Shown here in pieces: positions 11,394 to 22,481 of a stretch of 64,000 bases of DNA. The notes below the pieces were generated by a model. That model was not told the DNA's origin and did no database searches. It was given only the letters and a program-made list of their open reading frames with translations. Positions within the stretch are counted from its first letter, which is position 1. Every line of letters begins with the position of its first letter. The stretch lies in NCBI RefSeq assembly GCF_001039355.2, contig NW_019774714.1, positions 188,001-252,000 on the forward strand, written 5' to 3'. A program made the position numbers and the translations under genes. Source of the DNA: Lingula anatina. Lineage: Eukaryota > Brachiopoda > Lingulata > Lingulida > Lingulidae.

Positions 11394-14102
11394 AAAAATA
11401 TCATCTTTTATCCAAAAATCACATACTGGGGTACTTGTGATTATGAGCAACATTTAACACACATAAAATGCCTCAACAAAAAGTAACCCTACTCAAAAAG
11501 CATATAAAATGTTATAAAATGAAAGAACAAACAAACAAACAAACAAACAAAAAGCTCTAAATTCTTTGGTAATCAACAGCGGTAATACAGAAAACTTACA
11601 AATTACTAAAGCCTAATACAAAAGACTGAAGATCTCATCACTGTCTCAAATCAACATTTCAAATTCTAAAGAAAAGCCCTATTAACTCAATTTTTGACTA
11701 ATTACCAGGTGTTCAGCATTTGCAAACTCATATACAAGTAGCACAACCAGTTTTAAAAGGCAGTTTTAAAAGGCAGGTTCTTCAATTCTCTTTCAGCATT
11801 CAACATAAGGGGGACAACATCACATACATAAAGTTTTGATAATTCTAAAAGTTACAAAATATTCCAACAGGTTCCACCCTGGGTTTCAGAGGTCCCTTGG
11901 AGACTCCCCTCTCCTTCAATGCCTGGAAACTGGAGGTAGTCTGATAGTATAGAGACCAGTAGCAAGGGACCTATGGAACTCAGGGTGTTATGATCTGGCC
12001 CCTGAATCAGTATTCATTACTGTTCTGGAAACTTGTTTTGTACATGGAAGTGGAAGACTAAATGAAGGAATAAGTGTCAGAAATCCAAAAGAAACTTAGG
12101 TGATTATTTGGCAAGTCCTAAGCCTGGAACCTGATATGCACACCATAACTGGGGATTTAGTTTCCATAACTAATGAAAGAAGCTTATTTTAATTTTTGTA
12201 ATCTTAATAATGTCAAAACAGTATTCTTGGTTCTTCAATATTTAAACAATACCAAAACTGTCCTTTTGATATTTACATATCTTTTTAAGGACAATAACAT
12301 ATTTGGTGTACAATGGAATTGATTCTACAACTAATGACAAAGCTGTATGGAATTTGTTGGGTTTGCAAAGTACAGTGGAATAGCACCCGGAATATCAGCT
12401 GATAAAAATAGAGTGTTCTCAAATATGAGAAGTCGCATACATTAAGGAGAGCCATTCACTCAGCAAAAAAATGCTCATCTCGAACTTCAGGAATTATTTC
12501 ATGTTGCAGTAATGTCTTGTAATGCTCAGGTCTAAATCTCTGTAGGTAGGCACTCAGTTTGCCTGGAAGCTTCTTGCTTTCTCCTACACCTGAAATGAAA
12601 CACAATTTCTGATTGGTGAATTCTGTCCTCTTATTCTTAGATCTCTTGCATCATCTCCAAATAGTGACATTTAATATATATACTGTAATTCCTACTCTGA
12701 ACAATTTGATCAAAACCAATTTTTTTTACCTTCAGAAGAAAAGACTTGTCCACTTCAACCCCCCCTACCCACTAATCTACCCCATTACCCCCCTCCCCCC
12801 TGCTTCCCCTTGTTATCCTCTTACTCGTCGATTGTCATGCCTACCAGGTACCGTGTTTCAGAGGTCACTCGTCTGTTTTATCAGCATGTCGCAGCTGTTT
12901 CCTCGTGACAAGTGACCTATGAATCTCAGAGTGAACTAGTATCTTAAAGGGGTTTAATAAAACAGGTTTCTTTATTCAAATTGTTAGATAAAAAGGCAAC
13001 AACAAGCACTGTTTACCAAAAATCATGCCAGGTTAACAGACAACTCCTTCCTCTTCTAAATCCAAAATAAATTGACATAAATTGACATAATTTATAAAAA
13101 TTTTAATTTATTTTTATAAATTTTTTTCTTGGAGTGCTGTGTTCTTAAAACATCAAGTTATTCAAAGAGGCCAAAAAAGAGTCCTCTGTGCACACAATAC
13201 TGACAAAAAACTTTATTTTCCCAAAAAGGTTGTACTTCTGAATTGTAATACTGTTTCATTAAGAAATATTATGGCAAATTTAATACATCTGGTAAAGCTA
13301 TAAATGCAATTAATTAGAGATATTAGATAAAAGTGTTGGCAAAATAAGTATAGGTGAATAGTGCACAGCAATGTCAAAGCCCCATGCCAGTGATGTGTCT
13401 GTACATAAAAACATATGTTAAAATCTACAGATCACCTCAGATCTATGGAGAGATTTCATCATCATCATCACAGTCTTCACTGATCTGATATGGATACAGA
13501 CTCTCTCCTGTCCACAGTGCCTGGAAGCCTGCAATAAATATACAACCAATGACACATAGCTTTACACTAGGGCACCATTTCCTACAACCAATGACACACA
13601 CCTTTACATCCAAGGGCCTGTTTCTCAAAATGTTAAAATTCAAAATTTGGATAAGCAATGATGCTACGCGTATGGATGTTTGCTGACTAATTTGATGTGA
13701 CTTACAGTGTTGTCAAAGCCCACATAGATATGTCATCTGCACTTGTTAAAGGCTCTTACACCAGTAACCCAATGTTAACTTTACATAGTCAGCCATATGT
13801 ATATAAATTAAGCCATCTAAGTAAAGTGGATGGAGGCCTTCTTTTGGGTCTTCTGGAAGACAGTTAGAATTTTTTAGTTAAGATGGTCAAAAATGGAGGA
13901 TGGCTGAACAAAGATAATTTGGAAAACTATCAGAAAATATCTCTGGACCTGTCCCAGGAGTGTAAAGCCCATAACCATCCAGTTTTTTTTTGTGAAACAG
14001 ACACAAAACAACAAAAAAAAAAGGGACATTTGATAACATGGAGAACAAATATAACACAGTTAACTCTGGGGGAGGGTGAGGTGGAGTGGGATATATTATN
14101 AA

Positions 14103-14143
<41 letters not shown>

Positions 14144-14512
14144 ACATTTGATAACATGGAGAACAAATATAACACAGTTAACTCTGGGGGAGGGTGAGGT
14201 GGAGTGGGATAAATTGTATCTAAACCTAATTAAAAGAACAACTAATGTCACTATAAGGACATGATGCTTAAATGTGCATTTAACAACTTTTTGTGTAAGT
14301 TTTGTAAATTTTTATTATTAACCTGCCTTGCCACAAGTCACCACATTTATGCAAACAAATTTGGTTTAACTTAATGCACACGCTAATTAAATGTTTCAGA
14401 TGACAGAATTAATATAGCTGCAAGCTCTCAGAAACATGTTTAGTGGTTTTTAAAATGATGATTCAAAACCAGCACTCATGCAGTTAAAAACTCCTGCAAT
14501 CAAATACACACA

Positions 14513-14554
<42 letters not shown>
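11394..14554. repeat. Duplicated segment, copy 1 (about 3.1 kb) holding a THTPA terminal exon
   Basis: This segment is near-identical, with scattered substitutions and indels, to 14556-17620. It ends in a CA microsatellite at the N at 14555, which is the same microsatellite that copy 2 reads through at 17583-17620. An internal N at 14100 has its own ~75-bp local duplication (14022-14099 and 14141-14215) around a poly-A run. Apart from the exon at 12456-12589, no other coding is recognised here. Confidence 0.8.
12456..12589 (-). CDS. THTPA: Thiamine-triphosphatase, last coding exon (copy 1)
   Basis: This is the second copy of the terminal exon, 134 nt long, beginning after catttcag at 12590. 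It encodes VGESKKLPGKLSAYLQRFRP and then EHYKTLLQHEIIPEVRDEHF, ending in FAE and a TGA at 12458-12456. Joined to exon 1 (phase 1) it completes a glycine codon and gives a 233-residue protein, close to the family length. The LQRFRPEHY block is the C-terminal hallmark of animal thiamine triphosphatases. This copy and the one at 15643-15773 sit in two ~3.1-kb near-identical segments separated by a single N at 14555. Confidence 0.88.
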
Positions 14555-14555
14555 N

Positions 14556-17500
14556 AAAAGTATCATCTTTTATCCAAAAATCACATACTGGGGTACTTGT
14601 GATTATGAGCAACATTTAACACACATAAAATGCCTCAACAAAAAGTAGCCCTACTCAAAAAGCATATAAAATGTTATAAAATGAAAGAACAAACAAACAA
14701 ACAAACAAACAAACAAACAAACAAACAAAAAGCTCTAAATTCTTTGGTAATCAACAACGGTAATACAGAAAACTTACAAATTACTAAAGCCTAATACAAA
14801 AGACTGAAGATCTCATCACTGTCTCAAATCAACATTACAAATTCTAAAGAAAAGCCCTATTAACTCAATTTTTGACTAATTACCAGGAGTTCAGCATTTG
14901 CAAACTCATATACAAGTAGCACAACCAGTTTTAAAAGGCAGTTTTAAAAGGCAGAGTCTTCAACTCCCTTTCAGCATTCAACATAAGGGGAACTGAACAA
15001 CATCACATACATAAAGTTTTGATAATTCTAAAAGTTACAAAATATTCCAACAGGTTCCACCCTGGGTTTCAGAGGTCCCTTGGAGACTCCCCTCTCCTTT
15101 AATGCCTGGAAACTGGAGGTAGTCTGATAGTATAGAGACCAGTAGCAAGGGACCTATGGAACTCAGGGTGTTATGATCTGGCCCCTGAATCAGTATTCAT
15201 TACTGTTCTGGAAACTTGTTTTGTACATGGAAGTGGAAGACTAAATAAAGGAATAGGTGTCAGAAATCTTAAAGAAACTTAGGTGATTATTTGGCAAGTC
15301 CTAAGCCTGGAACCTGATATGCACACTATAACTGGGGACTTAGTTTCCATAACTAATGAAAGAAGCTTATTTTAATTTTTGTAATCTTAATAATGTCAAA
15401 ACAGTATTCTTGGTTCTTCAATATTTAAACAATACCAAAACTGTCCTTTTGGTATTAACATATCTTTTTAAGGACAATAACATATTTGGTGTACAATGGA
15501 ATTGATTCTACAACTAATGACAAAACTGTATGGAACTTGTTGGGTTTGCAAAGTACAGTGGAATAGCACCCGGAATATCAGCTGATAAAAATAGAGTGTT
15601 CTCAAATATGAGAAGTCGCATACATTAAGGAGAGCCATTCACTCAGCAAAAAAAATGCTCATCTCGAACTTCAGGAATAATTTCATGTTGCAGTAATGTC
15701 TTGTAATGCTCAGGTCTAAATCTCTGTAGGTAGGCACTCAGTTTGCCTGGAAGCTTCTTGCTTTCTCCTACACCTGAAATGAAACACAATTTCTGATTGG
15801 TGAATTCTGTCCTCTTATTCTTAGATCTCTTGCATCATCTCCAAATAGTGACATTTAATATATATAATTCCTACTCTGAACAATTTCATCAGAAACCAAT
15901 TTTTTTTTACCTTCAGAAGAAAAGACCTGGTGCACTTCAACCCCCCTACCCACCAACCTACCCCATTACCCCACCCCCTGCTTCCCCTTGTTATCCTCTT
16001 TGCTTCTACTCGTCGATTGTCATGCTTACTAGGTACCCTGTGTTTCAGAGGTCACTCGCCTGTTTTATCAGCATGTCTCAGCTGTTTCCCCGCAACAAGT
16101 GACCTATGAATGATTCATCTCAGAGTGAACTAAAGTATCTTAAAGGGATATAATAAAACAGGATTCTTTATTCAAAATTGTTAGATAAAAAGGCAACAAC
16201 AAGCACTGTTTACCAAAAATCATGCCAGGTTACCAGACAACTCCTTCCTCTTCTAAATCCAAAATAAATTGACATAAATTGACATAATTTATAAAATTTT
16301 TAATTTATTTTTATAAATTTTTTTCTTGGAGGGCTGTGTTCTTAAAACATCAGGTTATTCAAAGCTGGCCAAAAAAGAGTCCTCTGTGCACACAATACTG
16401 ACAAAAAACTTTATTTTCCCAAAAAGGTTGTACTTCTGAATTGTAATACTGTTTCATTAAGAAATATTATGGCAAATTTAATACATCTGGTAAAGCTATA
16501 AATGCAATTAATTAGTGATATTAGATAAAAGTGTTGGCAAAATAAGTATAGGTGAATAGTGCACAGCAATGTCAAAGCCCCATGCCAGTGATGTGTCTGT
16601 ACATAAAAACATATGTTAAAATCTACAGATCACCTCAGATCTATGGAGAGATTTCATCATCATCATCACAGTCTTCACTGATCTGATATGGATACAGACT
16701 CTCTCCTGTCCACAGTGCCTGGAAGCCTGCAATAAATATACAACCAATGACACATAGCTTTACACTAGGGCACCATTTCCTACAACCAATGACACACACC
16801 TTTACATCCAAGGGCCTGTTTCACAAAATGTCAAAATTCAAAATTTGGATAAGCAATGATGCTACGCGTATGGATGTTTGCTGACTAATTTGATGTGACT
16901 TACAGTGTTGTCAAAGCCCACATAGATATGTCATCTGCACTTGTTAAAGGCTCTTACACCAGTAACCCAATGTTAACTTTACATTGTCAGCCACATGTAT
17001 ATAAATTAAGCCATCTAAGTAAAGTGGATGGAGGCCTTCTTTTGGAAGACGGTTAGAATTTTTTAGTTAAGATGGTCAAAAATGGAGGCTGGCTGAACAA
17101 AGATAATTTGGAAAACTATCAGAAAATATCTCTGGACCTGTCCCAGGAGTGTAAAGCCCATAACCATCCAGTTTTTTTTGTGAAACAGACACAAAACAAC
17201 AAAAAAAAAAGGGACATTTGATAACATGGAGAACAAATATAACACAGTTAACTCTGGGGGAGGGTGAGGTGGAGTGGGATATATTATATCTAAACCTAAT
17301 TAAAAGAACAGCAAATGTCACTATAAGGACATGATGCTAAAATGTGCATTAGACAACTTTTTGTTTAAGTTTTGTTAATTTTTAAATTTTTATTATTAAC
17401 CTGCCTTGCCACAAGTCACCACATTTATGCAAACAAATTTGGTTTAACTTAATGCACACGCTAATTACATGTTTCAGATGACAGAATTAATATAGCTGCA

Positions 17501-17620
17501 AGCTTTCAGAAACATGTTTAGTGGTTTTTAAAATGATGATTCAAAACCAGCACTCATGCAGTTAAAAACTCCTGCAATCAAATACACACACAAACACACA
17601 GACACACACACACACACACA
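14556..17620. repeat. Duplicated segment, copy 2, holding the other THTPA terminal exon
   Basis: It matches 11394-14554 along its whole length with a few percent difference by eye, including CAAA and CA microsatellites of different lengths. It continues without a gap into unique sequence after 17620, so this copy is the one connected to the downstream assembly. Confidence 0.8.
15643..15773 (-). CDS. THTPA: Thiamine-triphosphatase, last coding exon (copy 2)
   Basis: This short exon lies about 4.95 kb downstream of exon 1 copy A on the minus strand. The acceptor (catttcag/GTGTAGG) completes the phase-1 codon left by exon 1. The translation carries KLPGKLSAYLQRFRPEHY, which matches the human C-terminal block APAKLIVYLQRFRPQDY, including the conserved Lys that lines the active-site tunnel. 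This copy has 8 A's (plus strand) in a run where the other copy has 7. The frame therefore shifts in the last few residues and ends at a TGA after HFFC rather than HFFAE. The change is outside the conserved fold, so it may be an allele or a homopolymer error. Confidence 0.85.
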
Positions 17621-17760
17621 TGCTTCAGACAAGGTTGTGTAACATTGGTCGCCACACAGGAAGAAGACATCTGATGGCATATGTAAATACACATGTGACA
17701 CAGAAGATAAAAATAATCACTGTAGAGTTAGGCCAGCCAAATTGATATATTGGTTAACAA

Positions 17761-18023
17761 CATGCAGACAGAATTTGCAAAAAGTGCCATTCTGGCAAAA
17801 TAGAAGATGAAATCCATTTCCTAGTGTCATGCCCCCTTTATACAGACCTCCAATATGATCTTTATTCAGTATACAAAAAACAACATAGTTTGAGCATCTT
17901 ACCAGAATGGATAAATTTAAAACACTAATGACTGGTAAGAAGAATGAACATATTATTGCTCTTGCCAAATATTTATGGTTAGCCTTCCAAAAAAGGGACT
18001 GTGCTGCACCCATTACCAGTTGA
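17761..18023 (+). pseudogene. Non-LTR retrotransposon (LINE) reverse-transcriptase C-terminal tail, broken
   Basis: The plus strand encodes RICKKCHSGKIEDEIHFLVS followed by CPLYTDLQ. This is the CxxC...EDExHFL..CPLY zinc-knuckle-like block found after the reverse transcriptase in many animal non-LTR retrotransposons. The frame (CAT at 17761) stops at 17926-17928. The typical tail continues in the next frame from 17910 (FKTLMTGKKNEHIIALAKYL, then WLAFQKRD) to a TGA at 18021. So there is a frameshift near 17910, and an in-frame TAA just upstream (17755-17757). The rest of the RT is absent, which is the usual 5' truncation. An AATAAA-bearing 3' tail follows to about 18195. The clade was not determined. 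It sits inside the THTPA intron on the opposite strand and is a relic. Confidence 0.75.
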
Positions 18024-18200
18024 GTAGGTAGAGCCATTTGGGCTCTGCCAAATATGTTTTGTATTTTTCATACAAGGAGTCGTACAATATCACTATTTAA
18101 CATAATTCATATTTATTTATATTTGCATTCCTTTTGTACATTTTCATCTATCCATGTAGATGCATACGTTACAATGAATAAAGTATATATAATTTAGCAT
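18024..18200 (+). repeat. 3' UTR and tail of the LINE relic
   Basis: AT-rich sequence follows the LINE stop codon and includes TTGTATTTTTCATAC and ends with GAATAAAGTATATA. The AATAAA near 18176-18181 is the likely polyadenylation signal of the element. Confidence 0.45.
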
Positions 18201-19015
18201 GTTAGCAACTATATTATAGGTTTGGTGTAGTTTTTTTTTAATTGTTTTTTAAATTTTGATTCTATTTTTTTTTTCTTTGTAAGGAAATTTCAAATTCAAA
18301 GTGTGGATGATTTTTCAAGCATGAAAACATCACTAATGTTCACTGGGGTCAATTGTAAATTTTTCAACTTGCCAAATATGCATTATTTTCCATTTAAAGA
18401 AAAAAAAAAAAGGTGCAAAAAAGTCTCATTTTGTCAAAATCAGGGTCAGTAGGATTTGTTAACAAATTTGTCAGTTTTGTCTACCCTAATATATATTTTT
18501 TGCAATGTGCATAGGAAATATCAACTGTTGTTACTATTATTTATCACTTTTGTTGAGACTTAAAGACAGATGCCATTTTCACTTCTTTATTTACTTAGGG
18601 TTCCATAAAAAATGATAAAACTAGTAAACACTGTATGTTTGCCTCCTCAACACTTCCCTCATTGATACTCCTTGTACGTAGTACTATATCACTACCACAA
18701 ACAAAAATCGAAATTTTAATACGTATGAACATGAGGCGAAACCACACTTTTTGACCACACACTGCCAATTTTCCTTAATCAAAAGTAACACCAGTTTCAT
18801 CCATTATGCCCATCAACAATGACAACGACAATCATCGTTTGCAAAAAATTAGAAAAAGAAATAATGAAAAAAAAAATTCTAAAAAGCTTGAATAATTCTG
18901 ATGGCAAAAGATATATCTGCCAACTCTGCAGACTAATAAACGAAGATCCTTTGTTAGGATGTGGTTAATTAATCAGCGAGGTAAGAAAAACCTCAACTGG
19001 CAAGCAATGCTTTGG
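18201..19015. other. AT-rich intronic stretch
   Basis: Part of the THTPA intron on the minus strand. Only homopolymers and AT-rich filler are seen. Confidence 0.5.
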
Positions 19016-19157
19016 TATATAAATGGGCGTTTTGCTTGAATCTTTTCATTCTTCTTATAAGTAACTGAAAATAAACCATTTTAGTTCATTGAAACCAGTA
19101 AAAGATAGTAGCTTAACAGACTACAAGACTACAAGAGGAGACACCATTTTGGTAAAG
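19016..19157 (+). promoter_or_regulatory. TATA box, initiator and short leader with splice donor (candidate promoter)
   Basis: TATATAAA starts at 19016. An initiator-like TCATTC has its A at 19048, 32 nt downstream, which is the normal metazoan TATA-Inr spacing. About 110 nt later AAAG/GTAAGT at 19158 is a consensus splice donor. All this is on the plus strand, opposite to THTPA and inside its intron. No coding exon could be linked to it with confidence, so it could be a real promoter, a non-coding RNA promoter or coincidence in AT-rich DNA. Confidence 0.3.
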
Positions 19158-19725
19158 GTAAGTTTTGTAAGGCTATATGTTGATATGAAGATCATAAGAG
19201 TTACTGGATTTCAGTAGTTTTTCTGTGGATTTTCTATTGGTACATAGTTAATGTGCAAATATGTAGCTTGCAATTGGTGCAAACCCACATAATTTTTCAG
19301 TCTTTTTACTTTTCTTTATCCCTTTATTTCCGACTCAAGCAGTTTTTGATTTTTGTCCCTTTTTTAAACCAGTAGCAAACTAGTGAAAAATACTTCAATA
19401 TATATCGTCTTCAAAAAATGAATGTCTAAAAGACAATAGCAACAATTTAGTAGGCTTGCAAACATGGTATCCACCGTTTCCTAAAATGGTTCTCTGCAAT
19501 TAAATGATATCACCTTATTTAAGGAAATCTCACATGTTAAAGTATATATCAAAAATGGATATAAACTGATAACGATTTATTTGACTGCAATCAAATAAGA
19601 GAGGTACTCAGCATTTCAGCAGAGTGAGTGCAGTTGACATTTAAGATTTTAACATTGTTAGGAAGAGACTAAATGGCTGCTGTCCATGAAAGTAATCCGG
19701 TATACAACGTAATCAGCCCTTTTAA

Positions 19726-19779
<54 letters not shown>

Positions 19780-20317
19780 AATGAGAATTTCTTCAATCAA
19801 CTGTTGGATTCAATTTTGGAAATCCAAGTTACCTTCTTCAGACTATCTTGGGGGAAGAGGACAAATAAATAAACACCTGTTGTTGTAAAATTTCATGAAC
19901 AACTTCACAGACACAGGTCTGATTTTGAGCTAAATTTAATTGAATATACTAAAACAATAGACTCTTCCCTTGGAGCTTCCCAACTTTACAATAATAATAA
20001 TAATAATATTAATAATAATTATAATTGATTTCATTCTTATATTTTGTGTCGTTGGTTGCTCCTGCTAAGTCATTGCAAATTGTGTATTTGCTTCTAAGAT
20101 ATCGACGGCTTTCATTTTCTTAGCCAAAAAACATTCCTGCTCATTATACCTTGGCAATATTCAATCAGTGTTTATATTTTAATTTATCTGTTTGGTTTTA
20201 CAGGTACTAAGATGCTAATAATCTTTTTTTTCTTGCTTTCTCTCTCTCCATATGAATCACTTCTAGTACCAACCTTTGATTGCAAGTTTATAGATGGCCT
20301 TATTACTGTATATATGG

Positions 20318-20650
20318 ATTAAAGGTATCCAAAATGGGATTTTCCAACAAAATAGAATTTTTGTTGAGAAAAGCGAATTTTTCCAAATCAAGAATCATTG
20401 CTGCACTCATCACTGCACATAGATTTGATGTTTTGAACCATTTTCTATTAAAAAATTTAGTTCTTATAATGTTCTTTAGTTCCTATAATGTTTACAGTGC
20501 TATGTTATCATGAACATTTTAGAAGGAAGTATAGACATCCGGTCCTTTTATTTGAGAAGTTTTATCATTTATCTAAAGGTCTGCATTGAGAGAGATTCAC
20601 AAATTTGCAGGAATATGTAGACCATAAAATATGGCTTTAGGGCATTTTCA
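20318..20650. repeat. Dispersed repeat family member (copy A)
   Basis: Blocks ATTAAAGGTATCCAAAATGG, ATTTTAGAAGG, GGTCCTTTTATTTGAGAAGT and CAGGAATATGTAGACCATAA match the family seen at 8690-9530 and 43735-44125 in order and spacing. It ends close to the THTPA exon. The same element is present in the duplicated segment at 23261-23593. Confidence 0.45.
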
Positions 20651-20725
20651 AACTGAGATGGTACATGTATATCTGAAGAATCACACCATAAAAAAATGAA
20701 GAGAATGAAACTGTTGACAACTCAC

Positions 20726-21293
20726 CTAGTGTTTTAGCCAACATATCAATCCGCGACAAAGCATCTGCAATTTTATTCTCCTCCAAAACCAACACTTCAA
20801 TTTCTCCCACTCGGAAACCAAAGTCTGCCGTGTCTAAATCTACACTGAATTCATTCAACGAGTACGACTTCCTCTCAGTCTTAATGGTGGCAAACTGACC
20901 ACACTGGGCACTGGTCAAAAACTCCTGCATGGAGCTGTCTGTGGGTATGGCTAACCCTAAGACAGCAGAGCACTTGGCTATGATCTCTGGAATTGTCACA
21001 TGTTCTGCATACTGGCAAGTCACTTGACTAAGGTCATTAGTTGTGGGATTTTCTGGGGGGCACTTCAACTCCCACACCCCATCACGCTGGCGTAGCCAAT
21101 GGTCACTCAGAGTCAAGGAGTACTGTGGAACATCGTAATATATGTCAGTGAATGTCTTCTGCTGGATGAGAGAGGCACCCTGTTCTTGTAATTTATCTTC
21201 TGTAGAGTCAGTGAAGGTGAACTTTCTCTCAACTTCAATAGTTGGTGGTGTATTTGGGAGGGGTTCTGTTTTAACATCACCTTGATTTGCCAT
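20726..21293 (-). CDS. THTPA: Thiamine-triphosphatase, exon 1 (copy A)
   Basis: This is the first coding exon of a thiamine-triphosphatase, a soluble CYTH-fold enzyme that hydrolyses thiamine triphosphate to the diphosphate using Mg2+. The start is the ATG at 21293 (MANQGD). The CYTH signature ExExK is residues 20-24 (IEVERKF). Further family blocks are DIYYD (50-54), DHWLRQR (64-70), WELKCP (74-79), an Arg near 141, DLDTADFG (152-159) and GEIEVLV (163-169). These match the substrate- and metal-binding residues known in the human enzyme. The frame runs on to 20637, but the coding part should end at 20726 because a strong donor (CTAG/gtgagt) follows after MLAKTLG, at the place where the family continues in exon 2. 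The exon ends in phase 1. An acceptor at about 21378 would give a short 5' UTR part. It joins in frame to 15643-15773 or 12456-12589, giving about 233 residues against 230 in human. Confidence 0.93.
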
Positions 21294-21377
21294 GGCAACA
21301 CAGAATTAGTGGTTGGTCTGGTTAATGACTGTGAGTACCAAGCTTGTATACATGTATGAGAACTAAGTTTGGTGAGC
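21294..21377 (-). other. 5' UTR part of THTPA exon 1 (copy A)
   Basis: Directly upstream of the ATG at 21293, the minus strand reads back to a pyrimidine-rich tract ending in CAG at 21380-21378 (ttcatttttccag/GCTCACC). This predicts an 84-nt untranslated part of the exon and an intron in the 5' UTR. Copy B has the same acceptor, giving 24233-24310. The true transcription start lies further upstream and was not located. Confidence 0.4.
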
Positions 21378-21678
21378 CTGGAAAAATGAATGAATAAATA
21401 AATGAAAGTTAAGGGTCGCAAGGTACTCCAACAGGCAAACTAATGGCTATACATCTTTTTGACTCATACAATATACAGAATTTAAATCCTAAACTAGATG
21501 GGGATTTTTTATGTTTTAATTTCAACATCACTGTATATTTTCAGTATCCTTTAATTTATACAATGAAAGCACTTAAAATTAAAACTGACATGAATTGTGA
21601 GGGTTAAATATGATATCCCACATAGGCCTTTTCACCACATTGTATTATTGGGATGTTACCCAAATTTAGGTTATGGAC

Positions 21679-21733
<55 letters not shown>

Positions 21734-22157
21734 GTTGTTTGATACTAGACCTTTTACCAAAGAATTTGATTTAAAAATTTCCCTAACGACATTCAGCCAC
21801 CACATACAATGTACAGAATTTGGGGAAAAAACACAATATTGATGGCATTTTCACAAAGAATAACAATTATGAATATGACCCCCATACTTATTTTTCATTC
21901 TTTGTTTTTTTTTTTTTGTAATCAATACACACATACACAGACGAAAGAATACAGCCATACTCTATGCAAGTTGGCAGCAATACAATGATCAAAGTCCCAA
22001 GAGTAGCCATTACAAAGTGCATAACCTGCCAAGCAAAAGAACAAAATCAATAGACTACTATTACTACGACTGCACTGCCAGCTCCTACTACACACACTAC
22101 TATGCAACTAACGCAGCCAGACTGGACGTTACCAAGATTTAATACTAAGACCATCTT

Positions 22158-22194
22158 GGGTCAAACAAGGTCAAACAAAGGTCAACAGAGGTCA
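22158..22194 (+). promoter_or_regulatory. Cluster of four nuclear-receptor half-sites (DR4-DR5-DR4)
   Basis: GGGTCA, AGGTCA, AGGTCA and AGGTCA follow each other in one orientation with spacers AACA, AACAA and ACAG. This gives direct repeats spaced 4, 5 and 4. DR4 and DR5 are classic response-element spacings (thyroid/LXR-type and retinoid-type). The cluster lies about 0.8 kb upstream of the predicted THTPA exon 1 start and is unchanged in the second copy (25117-25153). Function is inferred from motif only. Confidence 0.35.
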
Positions 22195-22481
22195 TGGTAA
22201 AGAGCGAAGCCATGGGGACAGCCAAAGGTTATGGTATATAGACTGTAACCTTAGCTGGATAAAAGGAGTGGTATAGTAGACTCTAGCCTTTGGGCAGACA
22301 GTTAAAAGTTGTGGTTCAGTGGGCTGTAGCCTTTGGGTAGACAGCTAAAAGTTGTGATATAGTGGACTGTAGCCTTTGGGCAGACAGTTAAAAGTTGTGG
22401 TATAGTGGGCTGTAGCCTTTGGGCAGACAGTTAAAAGCTCTGGTATAGTGGGCTGTAGCCTTTGGGCAGACAGGTANCCCT

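Larger units (their letters stand above)
19517..22476. repeat. Duplicated segment, copy A, holding a THTPA exon 1
   Basis: Starts TTAAGGAAATCTCACATG and matches 22482-25430 with small substitutions and indels. It contains poly-A (19732-19778), AAT microsatellite (21681-21731), THTPA exon 1 and the first few 43-bp minisatellite units before the N at 22477. Confidence 0.8.

Noticed and set aside
12613-12915. 100-codon plus-strand frame (and its copy at 15797-16102)
   Set aside because: The two copies differ by indels that shift the frame. The sequence is C-rich low complexity in a THTPA intron with no domain.
17717-18037. 106-codon minus-strand frame
   Set aside because: It is the antisense shadow of the LINE tail, which reads convincingly on the plus strand.
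20212-20318. Small plus-strand frame beginning MLIIFFFLLSLSP, like a signal peptide after a tacag acceptor
   Set aside because: The T run inside it has 8 T's in one copy and 9 in the other, so the frame is not kept. It is better explained as a polypyrimidine tract.
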